Source of the DNA: JBCBXA01 sp039816825
Lineage (GTDB): Bacteria > Pseudomonadota > Alphaproteobacteria > Rhizobiales > Rhizobiaceae
Assembly: GCA_039816825.1 (NCBI GenBank)
Contig: JBCBXA010000019.1
Coordinates: 1-42,934 of the forward strand
Direction of reading: 5' to 3'
Length of the DNA stretch: 42,934 bases
The first letter of the stretch is position 1; every line of letters starts with the position of its first letter. Shown here piece by piece: positions 27,923 to 36,743 of this stretch. The translations under genes and the position numbers were made by a program. Under the pieces are notes generated by a model that saw only the letters and a program-made list of their open reading frames with translations, was not told the origin of the DNA and searched no databases.

Positions 27923-28909
27923 TCAGCCGCCATAGACCATGTCGTCAGCAATGTCGGCACCTGCATTTTCTTTGAACCATTTGGCAGCACCGGGGTGCCA
28001 CATCAGCACGCCGTTCTTGTCCCAGTTCTCGGGCAGGGTCGAACGGGCAGCCTTGTGGATGTTCACCATGCGCTCATTGTCGCTCATCACCACATCGACA
28101 ACAGCTTCCACGAACGTTTCGGGAAGGTCGCAATTGGCGATGGCGAAGTTCCACATGGACACGGAGCGGGCATCGGCCTGAAGCGTGGTGTAGGTATCAG
28201 CGGCAATCGAGAAGTTGCTCACCGGGAAAGCTTCCTGAATCTTGGCCTGCTCTTCTTCCGTGAACTCGATGATGTTCACGTCGGTCTGCACTTCGAGCTG
28301 GCTGACAGCCGGAACCGGCACGCCAGCGGCGAAGGCGATAACGTCCAGAAGACCATCTTGGAGCTGACCACCCAGATCAGTCCAACCACCATTGCGGCGC
28401 TCAAACTCTACGCCGAGCGTTTCCATCATGCGAGGGAAGTAGGTGTCTGATGTGGAACCGGCGGGACCAAAGCCAATTTTCGCGCCGGCTGGAATTTCGG
28501 AAATCGAGGTGATGCCGGACGACGACAGAGCGGTGACCGAGAACGGCGTCTGATACATGGGGAACATGGCACAAGCCTTGTCCATTTGCAGACCCGGCGC
28601 GATCGGGTTGGTGCCGCCAAGGCTCTCGGCTGCAGGGCCCATGGTTGTCATGCCAAACTGCGCGTCGCCGGTATGAACGAGCGCCATGTTCTGCATGGGC
28701 CCACCGGTGACTTCACCACCGCCCGAAAGCCCCAGCTCTTCCGCAACCAGATTTGCCCAGCCGGAACCATAGGCAAAGTAGGTGCCGCCCTGGCTAGCGG
28801 TGCCAACGGTGAAGCTTTCAGGCCAACCGGTTTTGTCGAGGTGGCCAGCGGCCATGGCAGAGGTCGTCAGCGCCGTTGCAGCGACGAGCGATAACACAAG
28901 CTTCTTCAT
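27923..28909 (-). CDS. TAXI family TRAP transporter solute-binding protein
   Basis: A 328-residue periplasmic receptor with a strong ribosome site GGGAGG before the ATG and a Sec signal peptide MKKLVLSLVAATALTTSAMA. The TAXI opening motif is present as FTVGTASQGGTYFAYGSGWA, followed by EVTGGPMQNMALVHTGDAQFG and the AKIGFGPAGSTSDTYFPRM block. TAXI receptors bind carboxylates such as glutamate or 2-oxo acids in the periplasm and pass them to the fused permease encoded next. The gene heads the transporter transcript. Confidence 0.94.
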   Translation of the reverse strand: MKKLVLSLVAATALTTSAMAAGHLDKTGWPESFTVGTASQGGTYFAYGSGWANLVAEELGLSGGGEVTGGPMQNMALVHTGDAQFGMTTMGPAAESLGGTNPIAPGLQMDKACAMFPMYQTPFSVTALSSSGITSISEIPAGAKIGFGPAGSTSDTYFPRMMETLGVEFERRNGGWTDLGGQLQDGLLDVIAFAAGVPVPAVSQLEVQTDVNIIEFTEEEQAKIQEAFPVSNFSIAADTYTTLQADARSVSMWNFAIANCDLPETFVEAVVDVVMSDNERMVNIHKAARSTLPENWDKNGVLMWHPGAAKWFKENAGADIADDMVYGG

Positions 28910-29000
28910 TCAATCCTCCCTGAAGATCTGCGTTGGTGCAGGAATTCAGAGATATAGGGCAACGTACCTCGCATCAAATCATGCGGTGCACAAAGAACGC

Positions 29001-30050
29001 TCAATGCTGAAGGATGTTGCCCGTAGCGCCGCTGGCATCGTCGATTGAGGAGCCAAACGGATAGCCCTTATCATCATCGCAGAACCAGTTCTTGCGGCGT
29101 CGGGAGTTCTCCCAGATGACGGGTGAGCCAAGCGACCAGTTCATCGCGAGATTGTCACGGCTGACACGGTTCTCCCACCAACGGGGCTTGATGAAAGTGT
29201 TGCCCGTCACCCGGTTATAACTAGGAGTCTGATGACGAACGGTGCCTTGCAGGCCGCAATTGCGGTAGAGATAAACACCGCCGCGCGCCAATCGCTCAAA
29301 ACGGTTTCCGACGATCTGATTGTGGGCCGAGCCATCGATGGCGATCTGTTCACGCCGACTTTTGACGGCCAAGCGCGAGTTGCGAATGACGTTGTGGCCA
29401 CTTTCGGCGTCAAAATAGATAGCCACTGACTGGGAATGTCCCGCCAGAACGCTGTTTGAGAACGTGAAGTAAGTGACACCCGGCGCGAGATAGATGGGGA
29501 TCCGGCCTCGCGCCGTGATGGTGCTGTTCTCTATGGTGACGCCACGGGGCGCCGCCGACTGCGCTCGTTCGATATGGCCAAGACGGATAGACGACTGTCG
29601 GACGCGCTCACCCTCGCCATTGACCGACATGCCCCACACTCTCACCGAGCCGTCCACCTGGCAGTTGCGTATGGTGACATCAGTGGGGCGGGACCACTCT
29701 CCCGGCGCAGTTTCAATCGAGTTCACTTCAATCGTATCGGCCTTGATGCTGTTGCCAACAAGGCGGCCACCTGCGCAATCCAGGAGCGCGCTGCTGGCAG
29801 CTTGCCCACGGAACAGGATCTGCTTGCTGATCGTATCACCGGGCCCAAGAGTTGGAGAACATACCATGGTAAAGGCAGGTTCGGCGGCCGTGGCCGGTGC
29901 TTTCAACGACCGCATCTCTTCAGCCGAACAAAGGCGCGCGGCTGAGCCGGCCGCATAGGCGCTTTCGAAGGCAGAAGGGAAAAGCGAAACCAGGACGACG
30001 GCCGAAAGGGCCACAATCGATCGAGGAAGGCGTGATTGAGCGAACGTCAT
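29001..30050 (-). CDS. Secreted right-handed beta-helix protein
   Basis: A 349-residue protein beginning with a long Sec signal peptide (SIVALSAVVLVSLFPSAFES, cleaved near residue 33). The body has repeated short strands ending in N or S that fit parallel beta-helix (PbH1/NosD-like) coils: VTIRNCQVDGS, VTIENSTITARG, YFTFSNSVLAG, HNVIRNSRLAV, HNQIVGNRFERL, YNRVTGNTFIK. Such folds bind or cut polysaccharides or act as surface structures, but no pectate-lyase catalytic residues can be assigned. Four or five cysteines in the N-terminal third may pair. It is monocistronic, 100 bp beyond the alkane hydroxylase stop. Function unknown. Confidence 0.72.
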   Translation of the reverse strand: MTFAQSRLPRSIVALSAVVLVSLFPSAFESAYAAGSAARLCSAEEMRSLKAPATAAEPAFTMVCSPTLGPGDTISKQILFRGQAASSALLDCAGGRLVGNSIKADTIEVNSIETAPGEWSRPTDVTIRNCQVDGSVRVWGMSVNGEGERVRQSSIRLGHIERAQSAAPRGVTIENSTITARGRIPIYLAPGVTYFTFSNSVLAGHSQSVAIYFDAESGHNVIRNSRLAVKSRREQIAIDGSAHNQIVGNRFERLARGGVYLYRNCGLQGTVRHQTPSYNRVTGNTFIKPRWWENRVSRDNLAMNWSLGSPVIWENSRRRKNWFCDDDKGYPFGSSIDDASGATGNILQH

Positions 30051-30150
30051 GACCGAAGAATAGCGGAAGAAATCTGACCGCTAGATGAACGCGACGCGCA
30101 GTCTGAGCACAGCTTCGCACATCGCCATGCGCTTGGAATGCACACTCTGG

Positions 30151-31353
30151 TCAGCCGGCTGAAAGTGCTCCGCGCTCCTCTGCAATGATCCGCTTTTCTC
30201 CCTCGGTTGCGAGGTCAGCTTCCCACCGATCCAGGAGCGGCTCAAGTTTAGAGTTCCAAAGCGGCGGGAAGAGACTCAGCAGCATCATCACCTTGTAGCC
30301 ATGAGGCATCAGAGGCGCGCCTTCGAGGCTGTGTAGCTCCCAAAAGGGCTTGGATGCGTTGGCATGGTGGTGACTGTGCCGTGGAAGGTTGAACAGAAGC
30401 GTGTTGGAGATCAGTCGGTCACAGTTCCAGGAATGGCGTGGCTCAACACGGGAGCCTTCCTCGCGGACAAGGCCATAGTGCTCGACGTAGTTCACAATCT
30501 CCAGATACATCTTTCCCGGCAGGCCGAGCAGCACAAATACGATAAGGCCGGGCCAACCCACAAGCACTAGGTGCAGCAACACCAAAGCAACGGACATAAA
30601 CTGACCGCGCAGCGCCTTATTGTGATGGCTGACAATCGGCAGGTTCTTGCGGCTGAGACGCTTCGTCTCGATCTCAAACGCGTTGACGAACTGACCGATG
30701 GTCGAGCGCCAAACGAAAGCCAGCACATATTCGCCCCGACGCGCGGTCGCCGGATCGCGGCGCGTGGCAACGTAACGGTGGTGACCATAGACATGCTCAA
30801 TGGCGAACGTGGTGTCGAAAGTGAACGCCAGTAACCAGCGACCAATGGTGTAGAGCAGCTTGTCTGCCCGGTGGATCAGTTCGTGAGCCACGTTCACAGC
30901 AGCCGCGCCAAACAAGATGCCGACACCCAACACAGCCGCGGTCAATTCCTGTGCACTGGTGGCGGCACGGTTGGCCGCAAAGTCGACTCCCAGTGGCAGC
31001 AAAGACGCGTCGAGCCAGGCAATGAAACCGGTCTCGGCACCCGCCAAGGCCGAAGTCAGCAGCGACATGACGAGGGTCAGTGGCAAACACGAGATCAGCC
31101 AGGCATTCATCAGCACGGGGTTCAGAGCATGGTCGGCGTCCAGATTGCCAAAGGCTTCGTCGATCCACGTTGCAAACGACACGACGATGATCGGCAACAG
31201 CCAAAGCCATGCACCTCCCGCCAAAAGGAGCGCTGAGGACACGACGAGAATGAGGGGCAGAAGACCGTATTTCAGCTGATGGAGCGCGTTGGAAAAGCCA
31301 CCGGCGCCCACACCGTTTGGACTCGCGTCGGACTGATCGGTATTCGCTGCCAT
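30151..31353 (-). CDS. alkB: Alkane 1-monooxygenase (membrane di-iron hydroxylase)
   Basis: A 400-residue integral membrane protein with all AlkB histidine motifs: HELIH (157-161), HVYGHH (187-192), the NYVEHYG signature (288-294) and LPRHSHHH (323-330). These eight or more histidines hold the di-iron site that hydroxylates medium-chain n-alkanes to 1-alkanols, using electrons from rubredoxin. About six hydrophobic helices surround them. A very good ribosome site, TAGGAGGGG, precedes the ATG. No rubredoxin, rubredoxin reductase or alcohol dehydrogenase gene is adjacent, so redox partners must come from elsewhere. An ACCGATCGGT palindrome lies just upstream of the ribosome site, suggesting repression by a TetR-type or similar regulator not in this window. 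Confidence 0.93.
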   Translation of the reverse strand: MAANTDQSDASPNGVGAGGFSNALHQLKYGLLPLILVVSSALLLAGGAWLWLLPIIVVSFATWIDEAFGNLDADHALNPVLMNAWLISCLPLTLVMSLLTSALAGAETGFIAWLDASLLPLGVDFAANRAATSAQELTAAVLGVGILFGAAAVNVAHELIHRADKLLYTIGRWLLAFTFDTTFAIEHVYGHHRYVATRRDPATARRGEYVLAFVWRSTIGQFVNAFEIETKRLSRKNLPIVSHHNKALRGQFMSVALVLLHLVLVGWPGLIVFVLLGLPGKMYLEIVNYVEHYGLVREEGSRVEPRHSWNCDRLISNTLLFNLPRHSHHHANASKPFWELHSLEGAPLMPHGYKVMMLLSLFPPLWNSKLEPLLDRWEADLATEGEKRIIAEERGALSAG

Positions 31354-31374
31354 GGTGCCCCTCCTAAAATAGAA

Positions 31375-31384
31375 ACCGATCGGT
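31375..31384 (-). promoter_or_regulatory. Palindromic operator upstream of alkB
   Basis: The perfect 10-base palindrome ACCGATCGGT lies 21 bases before the alkB ATG. The wider sequence AAACCGATCGGTATC has the size and style of TetR/AcrR-family half-site pairs. A nine-base copy of its right half, GATCGGTAT, recurs at 31335-31343 inside the first codons of alkB. No regulator gene lies next to it. Confidence 0.55.
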
Positions 31385-31424
31385 ATCAGATTTAGGCGCG
31401 GTCGGCAATTGCGACTTTTTGGGA

Positions 31425-32723
31425 TCAGACGGCTTGAGCTGCGATCGGCGTTGGCGCCCTACGGATCCATGGTCGGGTTTCGTGCCCGGGTCGGGGGTCG
31501 CGGGGCACCAGAAGCGAAAGGCACAGCGACACGAATGCCATCGCCGCTCCCGAGAAGAAAACGGCGGCTGGCGACCACAACCACAGAAGGCCGAAGAAAA
31601 CCGGCGTTGTGACCGATGCAATGTGGTTGATGGTAAAGGCCGTCGCAGCGGTGGGTGCCATGTCAGCCGGATCAGCGATCTTCTGGAAGTAGGTCTTCTG
31701 GGCGATGGCCATGGCAAAGAACGCATGGTCCAGAACGTAAAGGAAGGCCCCGGCGGCCACCCACAGGGTGAATGTCCCCGCCAGCGGATTCGCGCCGAAC
31801 CATTGTGGAGCGGCAGCCAGAGCGTAACCGCTGAACACAAAGATCAGACCAACATATTCCACGATAAGCGCGCGCCGTTCGCCAACGCGGTTGATGAACC
31901 GCCCAATCAGCGGAGCCAGAAACATGGAAACAACGCCATTGAGCAGGAACAGCCCGGCGATCACCTCCACCGTAACGCCGTAGCGCTCGATCAGCAGGAA
32001 GGTGGAGAAAACGATGAAGATCTGCCGCCGGGCGCCACCCATGAACACCAGCGCATAATAGAGCCAGTAGCGTCGGCGCAAGATGATGCGCTTGTTCTGC
32101 GCAACGGGCTGCTCAAAGGGTGGAAACGTGCTCATCGCCCAGATGACGGCCAAAAGGCCCAAGCCGCCCGCAATGGCGAACAGCGACGCAAAACCAAGGC
32201 CGAAGGCCCAACCAAGGAAAAGCACGAGGGTGAAGGCAGCCAGCTGCGCCATGGCTCCATAAGAGATGATCCGACCCATAAGGGTAGGCGCGATGTTCTT
32301 GGGCAGCCATTGCAGGGACAAGGACTGCTGACAGGCTTCGTAATAGTGAAATCCAATGCTCATGATCATCGTGGTCACGAGGAAGCCAGTGAAACTTGGC
32401 AAAAGCCCCGTGACAAGCGTGCCAACGGCCAGCAGCATCAGAGAAACCAGCGCCAGGCGCTGCTCGCGGATGAAGAGGATCAGGAACACGACCAGGAAGG
32501 ACAGAAAGCCGGGTATCTCCCGAACCGCTTCCTGAATACCAACTTCGGCTCCCGTGAACGCCAGAACATCGACTGCGAAGTTTTTCGACAGCACATTCCA
32601 ACCGCCGAAGGTGAACTGCATAGTCGCCGCCATGATGACGAGCAGCCAGAACGGATTGCGGGCAAACCGCTTATATTGAGGCGTGTTCGCCTCTCCCAAT
32701 GTCGATGTGCCCTTGTCGGCCAT
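31425..32723 (-). CDS. MFS transporter, uncharacterised group
   Basis: A 432-residue protein with about twelve membrane helices (for example FLSFLVVFLILFI, LALVSLMLLAVGTLVTGLLP and the large central loop ending RRRYWLYYALVFMGGARRQI). The overall shape is a major facilitator with a distinctive GGARRQIFIVFSTFLLIERYGV segment at the start of the second half; the classical loop 2-3 motif is weak. The substrate is unknown. Its ATG lies one base after the ychF stop (TAG-C-ATG), so translation is probably coupled to ychF. It is upstream of alkB on the same strand with a 71-bp gap that holds the alkB operator. Confidence 0.82.
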   Translation of the reverse strand: MADKGTSTLGEANTPQYKRFARNPFWLLVIMAATMQFTFGGWNVLSKNFAVDVLAFTGAEVGIQEAVREIPGFLSFLVVFLILFIREQRLALVSLMLLAVGTLVTGLLPSFTGFLVTTMIMSIGFHYYEACQQSLSLQWLPKNIAPTLMGRIISYGAMAQLAAFTLVLFLGWAFGLGFASLFAIAGGLGLLAVIWAMSTFPPFEQPVAQNKRIILRRRYWLYYALVFMGGARRQIFIVFSTFLLIERYGVTVEVIAGLFLLNGVVSMFLAPLIGRFINRVGERRALIVEYVGLIFVFSGYALAAAPQWFGANPLAGTFTLWVAAGAFLYVLDHAFFAMAIAQKTYFQKIADPADMAPTAATAFTINHIASVTTPVFFGLLWLWSPAAVFFSGAAMAFVSLCLSLLVPRDPRPGHETRPWIRRAPTPIAAQAV

Positions 32724-32724
32724 G

Positions 32725-33825
32725 CTAGGTGTTGAACTTGAACAGCATCACATCGCCGTCCTTCACCAGATAGTCCTTGCCTTCATCGCGAGCCTTGCCA
32801 GCCTCCTTGGCGGCCGTCTCGCCACCCAGAGCGGTGAAATCGTCATAGGCGATGGTCTGGGCGCGGATAAAGCCACGCTCGAAGTCGGTGTGGATCGCGC
32901 CGGCGGCCTGTGGCGCCTTGGCGCCGCCGCGCACAGTCCACGCCCGCGCCTCCTTCGGCCCGACCGTGAAGAACGTGATCAGGTTGAGCAGTTCATAGCC
33001 GGCACGGATAAGACGGTCCAAACCGCTCTCATCGAGACCCAGCGTCTCCATGAACTCGGCCTGCTCTTCCGGTGGCAGTTGAGCGATCTCCGCTTCGATG
33101 GCGGCTGAGACCACGACCGCACCGGCGCCCTGCGCCTTAGCCATCTCGAACACAGCTTCGGAGTGCTGATTGCCGTCAGCCACCGCCTCCTCCTCCACAT
33201 TGCAGACGTAGAGAATGGGTTTGGCCGTCAGCAATTGCAGCCCCTTGAGCAGCTTCGCTTCCTCCGCATCGTTGACTTCAGTCAGACGAGCGGGCTTGCC
33301 ATCCTGCAAAAGCGCCAGAGCACGCTCCATAATGGGCAGCACCTGAGCTGCGTCCTTATCCTTAGCCGAGGCCTTCTTGCGGGTTGTGGTGACGCGGCGC
33401 TCAAGGCTCTCGAGGTCAGCCAGCATCAGTTCGGTTTCGATAATGTCCGCATCTGCCACCGGATCGACGCGCCCCTCCACATGGGTGATGTCACCATCTT
33501 CAAAGCAGCGCAGGACCTGAACAATGGCATCCACCTCGCGAATGTTCGCGAGGAACTGGTTGCCCAGACCCTCCCCCTTGGAAGCGCCTTTCACGAGGCC
33601 AGCAATGTCCATGAACGACATGCGCGTCGGCACAATCTGCGCCGACTTGCCGATTTCGGCGATGGCGTCCAGCCGTGGATCGGGCACGGCCACTTCACCC
33701 GTGTTCGGCTCGATCGTGCAGAACGGGTAGTTGGCGGCTTGCGCTGCCGCTGTCTTAGTCAATGCGTTGAAGAGTGTCGACTTGCCGACATTGGGCAGGC
33801 CGACGATGCCGCAGGTGAAACCCAT
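32725..33825 (-). CDS. ychF: Redox-regulated ribosome-binding ATPase YchF
   Basis: A 366-residue OBG-family protein that binds ribosomes and hydrolyses ATP rather than GTP, linked to oxidative-stress control. The P-loop is GLPNVGKST at residues 9-17; the G2/G3 region and DIAGLVKGASKGEGLGNQFL follow. The usual NKxD is replaced by CNVEEE, the change that gives YchF its ATP preference. A helical coiled-coil insert lies in residues 125-200. The C-terminal TGS domain begins FFTVGPKEARAWTVRGG and ends in GDVMLFKFN. Length matches the family exactly. In many genomes it follows pth; here those genes are 9 kb apart. Confidence 0.97.
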   Translation of the reverse strand: MGFTCGIVGLPNVGKSTLFNALTKTAAAQAANYPFCTIEPNTGEVAVPDPRLDAIAEIGKSAQIVPTRMSFMDIAGLVKGASKGEGLGNQFLANIREVDAIVQVLRCFEDGDITHVEGRVDPVADADIIETELMLADLESLERRVTTTRKKASAKDKDAAQVLPIMERALALLQDGKPARLTEVNDAEEAKLLKGLQLLTAKPILYVCNVEEEAVADGNQHSEAVFEMAKAQGAGAVVVSAAIEAEIAQLPPEEQAEFMETLGLDESGLDRLIRAGYELLNLITFFTVGPKEARAWTVRGGAKAPQAAGAIHTDFERGFIRAQTIAYDDFTALGGETAAKEAGKARDEGKDYLVKDGDVMLFKFNT

Positions 33826-33887
33826 GGGAAACGTCCGTCTGTTCGGTAGTGCTGTCGGCCTATCGTTGGCGGACGTTCAAATCAAGT

Positions 33888-35087
33888 TCACCCGACCGGC
33901 GGACTGTTCTCCGACAGAAAATTGCCGATCCGCTCTATGGCGCGAACGATGTTCTGTTCGGAGTCTGCATAGCTGAAGCGAATATAGCCTTCGCCAAGGA
34001 TGCCGAAGTCCGGCCCACCGATAGTGGCGACGCCTGTATCCTCAAGTAGTGCCGATGCCAGAGCTTTGGCCTGCCAGCCAGTCGCTTTGATATTCGGGAA
34101 AGCGTAGAAGGCACCTTTTGGCGTTGCACATGTAACCCCTTCAATCGCCTGCATCGCATCAACGGTTAGCTTCCGGCGCGCGTCAAACGCCTCCATCATC
34201 GAGCCGACGGCGTCCTGCGGGCCGTCTATGGCGGCGATCCCGGCAAACTGGGAAGGCGTGTTCACGCAGGACCATGCGTTGACTGCGAGCTTGCGCACCG
34301 GCTCTACGAGAGCATCTGGCCAGATGCCCCAACCCATGCGCCAACCCGTCATGGCCCAGGTTTTTGACCAACCATTGAGAACGATGAGCCGGTCCCTGAT
34401 TGAAGGATAGGCCAGGAGAGAGGTATGGGCCTCCCCGTCATAAGTCATCGAGTCATAGATTTCGTCCGACATGACCGCGACGTGGGGGTGTTCATCAAGA
34501 CCGGCCACAAGCGCATCGAATTCCGCCTTGGGGGTCACGCCACCGGTCGGATTGGCTGGCGAATTGATGATGACAAGGCGCGTGCGGTCCGTGATGAGAT
34601 CAAGCGTCTCTTCGGCTGAGAATCCAAAACCATTCTCTTCGCGAATGGGGATCGGAACCGGCGTCGCTCCGGTAAACTCGATCATGGACCGATAGATTGG
34701 GAACCCGGGATCAGGATACATGATCTCAACACCCGGCGCGCCAAACAGCATGATGGACGCGAACATGGTCACCTTGCCGCCGGGCACGACGATCACATTG
34801 TCGGGGGGAACCTCAATGCCGGTTGTTGAGAGGGTCCGGCGCACGACGGCCTCTCGGGTCTCAGGCAAGCCGGTTGCCGGCGTGTAACCATGGGCGCCGT
34901 CGCGAAGCGCCTTGATGGCTGCCTCGACAATATGCTCCGGCGTTGGAAAATCAGGCTGGCCAATGCCGAGATTGATAACGTCCATGCCGCCGGCAGCCAA
35001 TTGCTGCGCGCGCGCCAGGACGGCAAAGGCATTCTCTTCGCCGATGCGAGAGAACGCCTCAACAACAGTGTTTGAAATCGAAACCAA
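33888..35087 (-). CDS. Class I/II pyridoxal-phosphate aminotransferase
   Basis: About 399 residues of fold-type I aminotransferase (AspC/AAT-I subgroup). Motifs in order are INLGIGQPDFPTPEH (substrate cleft), the YTPATGLPETREA block, IINSPANPTGG, SDEIYDSMTY (Asp near 208) and SKTWAMTGWRMGW with the PLP lysine near residue 242. The start is set at TTG 35085-35087 because GGGAGG lies six bases upstream and the family begins VSISNTVVEAFSRIGEENAF; an open frame extends to 35177 but overlaps the previous gene. Likely reactions are aspartate- or branched-type amino group transfer; the exact pair is not decidable. It follows a 32-bp leader that contains a hairpin ending in T-rich sequence. Confidence 0.93.
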   Translation of the reverse strand: MVSISNTVVEAFSRIGEENAFAVLARAQQLAAGGMDVINLGIGQPDFPTPEHIVEAAIKALRDGAHGYTPATGLPETREAVVRRTLSTTGIEVPPDNVIVVPGGKVTMFASIMLFGAPGVEIMYPDPGFPIYRSMIEFTGATPVPIPIREENGFGFSAEETLDLITDRTRLVIINSPANPTGGVTPKAEFDALVAGLDEHPHVAVMSDEIYDSMTYDGEAHTSLLAYPSIRDRLIVLNGWSKTWAMTGWRMGWGIWPDALVEPVRKLAVNAWSCVNTPSQFAGIAAIDGPQDAVGSMMEAFDARRKLTVDAMQAIEGVTCATPKGAFYAFPNIKATGWQAKALASALLEDTGVATIGGPDFGILGEGYIRFSYADSEQNIVRAIERIGNFLSENSPPVG

Positions 35088-35113
35088 AACAAAACCTCCC
35101 GCCTGCGTGCGGG
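35086..35113 (-). terminator. Hairpin with T-tract abutting the aminotransferase ribosome site
   Basis: On the minus strand CCCGC (35113-35109) pairs with GCGGG (35102-35098) over a six-base loop, followed by AGGTTTTGTTTT. It begins seven bases past the stop of the upstream gene (35120) and its T-tract overlaps the GGGAGG and TTG of the aminotransferase. It can serve as a terminator for the upstream gene and at the same time sit in the leader of the next one. Confidence 0.6.
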
Positions 35114-35119
35114 CGAGTT

Positions 35120-35527
35120 TTAGTTTGATGGTGCGATCAATTGCAAATTCGATGTGGGCGGCCAGTTGGCCTGCCACAACCCGCTCCCGACTTCACCAAA
35201 GGACACCAGAGGCTCGCCACCCGGGCCAACCATGACGATGTCGCCACCGGCCATCTTCTGCCAACCCTGCGCCTGCGCGATTTCAGGCATCGCAACGCGG
35301 CAGGTCTGAGACAGTTGCAGGCGAGCCAGACGCGGCGAAGGAGACGAGGCAAGCGCACAGCCGCTGCCGTCCGGCCTGCCGATCTGCCACACAGGCAACG
35401 TGCCTGGCTTGGTGACAATCGCAACCGGGTCGTCATCGCCGACGCCGGAATATTGCGAAGCCGCATAGAGTGCGAGCCCAGGCAAACTCACCGCCACGGC
35501 CAGCACAATGTAGTTTGTGTTTGTCAT
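35120..35527 (-). CDS. Small exported protein, AprI/Inh-like inhibitor candidate
   Basis: About 135 residues from ATG 35525-35527, with GAGGGG seven bases upstream. The N-terminus MTNTNYIVLAVAVSLPGLALYAA is an export signal or single anchor. The mature part has the outline of the AprI/Inh metalloprotease-inhibitor fold: LPVWQIGRPDGSGCALA, a second cysteine in LSQTCRVAMPEI, a tryptophan turn (QGWQKMAGGDIVMVGPGGEPLVSF), and a closing tryptophan strand. Two cysteines at the usual spacing could form the conserved disulfide. Resemblance is by pattern only, so treat the family as tentative. It is followed immediately by a terminator-type hairpin and then the aminotransferase. Confidence 0.6.
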   Translation of the reverse strand: MTNTNYIVLAVAVSLPGLALYAASQYSGVGDDDPVAIVTKPGTLPVWQIGRPDGSGCALASSPSPRLARLQLSQTCRVAMPEIAQAQGWQKMAGGDIVMVGPGGEPLVSFGEVGSGLWQANWPPTSNLQLIAPSN

Positions 35528-35658
35528 GAAGCGCCCCTCTTGCATGACGGTTTAGTGCCACAATAGTCGCGGCCCTGTCTTACTGAACGCTTAAAATCCA
35601 TCTGCGACAAAGGACAGCACGCGTTGTAACGGTAACGCACGGTCGGAACGCTCGGCGC

Positions 35659-36669
35659 CTAGAGCTCGCAACAGGTCGCTCTGATGACGAGTTGGGGTTC
35701 GATCAGGCGTTCCTGCCGGTCCCCAGGACCGCTGATGATGCGCTGCAGCAACGTCTGTGCGGCCAGCCCACCGACCTTGTCCTGGCCATTATCAACGGTG
35801 GACAGCGCTGGGTAAGAGATCCGCGCTTCCTCCAGATTGTCATATCCGATGACCGATATGTCTTTGCCGGGGGTCAGCCCGAAATGCTGCAGGCAGGCAA
35901 GAACCCCGAACGCTGCAATATCATTGAAGGCGGCAATCGCGTCAGGCCTCTCGCCGGATTCCAGCATGGAATAGCAGGCGTCGAAGGCCGCCTTTCGGGT
36001 GCCTTCTGTTTCGAAACGCAAGGCCGGATCGTAAGAGATGCCAGCCTCTTCAAACGCATCCCTATAGCCTGCCAGCCTCATTCGACCGGTGGACGTGGTC
36101 GCTTTACCGCCAATGATGGCAACGCGCTTGTGGCCGAGCGAGAACAGGTGTTTGCCGGCCAGGGCAGCGCCCGTGCGGTCGTCACCACGGATGCAAGGCA
36201 CGGGCGCATCCTCGACGGTCCGAGCAACGAGTGTCACCGGAAGCCCGAAATCCTCAATGCGCCTGATCTCATCGGCGTCGGTACCGACAGACGGACACAT
36301 GATCACGCCATCCGCTCCAAACTGCATGAGCGTGGACACAAAGCTGCGTTGCTTCTCCAGACTGTCACCATGATTGCACAACAGAAACGTACGACGGGTG
36401 AGCGCCAGTTCTTCTTCAATCGAACGCAGGATTTCAGCGAAGAAGGGGTTGATCACCGTGTGGATCAGCACTCCCACAATGTCAGACCGGGCTGTGCGCA
36501 GGCTTGCGGCGCGGCGGTCGTAAATATAGCCCATCTCGCTGGCGGCGAGCTTGATGCGATCACGGGTGGTTTCCGCCACCAGCGGGCTGTCTCGCAGCGC
36601 AAGCGAAATGGTTGCCGTGGAGAGCCCCAGCTCCTCCGCAATCCGCGATAAGGTGACTTTCCGGCCCAA
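35659..36669 (-). CDS. LacI family transcriptional regulator
   Basis: About 336 residues, the family's usual length. The N-terminal lambda-repressor-like domain reads GRKVTLSRIAEELGLSTATI, and the hinge helix is near residues 50-58. The periplasmic-binding-protein effector domain starts SDIVGVLIHTVINPFFAEIL and includes GADGVIMCPS, HKRVAIIGG, RPDAIAAFNDIAAFGV and ISVIGYDNLEEARISYPALS. The start chosen is the TTG 36667-36669 (seven residues before the conserved TLSRIAEE), with a weak GGTGGG site; another TTG at 36715 would add an atypical leader. No sugar-metabolism genes are adjacent, so its target operon is outside the window. A classical LacI-type operator lies 75-84 bp upstream. Confidence 0.92.
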   Translation of the reverse strand: MGRKVTLSRIAEELGLSTATISLALRDSPLVAETTRDRIKLAASEMGYIYDRRAASLRTARSDIVGVLIHTVINPFFAEILRSIEEELALTRRTFLLCNHGDSLEKQRSFVSTLMQFGADGVIMCPSVGTDADEIRRIEDFGLPVTLVARTVEDAPVPCIRGDDRTGAALAGKHLFSLGHKRVAIIGGKATTSTGRMRLAGYRDAFEEAGISYDPALRFETEGTRKAAFDACYSMLESGERPDAIAAFNDIAAFGVLACLQHFGLTPGKDISVIGYDNLEEARISYPALSTVDNGQDKVGGLAAQTLLQRIISGPGDRQERLIEPQLVIRATCCEL

Positions 36670-36743
36670 CGCAATCCCACCGGCTAAACAAGGTGCTCGA
36701 AGGGACCATGTTTGCAACAGCCGGTCAAATGGGTCAGTCGTTC

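Noticed and set aside
31419..32735. 438-codon open frame on the plus strand opposite the MFS transporter
   Set aside because: The translation is full of Gln, His, Arg and Glu in a pattern that mirrors hydrophobic codons on the other strand; it is a shadow of the transporter gene.
35088..35177. Longer N-terminus for the aminotransferase
   Set aside because: It would overlap the preceding gene on the same strand by 58 bases and lacks a ribosome site, whereas the TTG at 35087 has GGGAGG at ideal distance.
35624..35640. GTAACGGTAACG repeat as a LacI operator
   Set aside because: It is a short direct repeat downstream of the LacI gene without the inverted symmetry around a central CG that this family uses.
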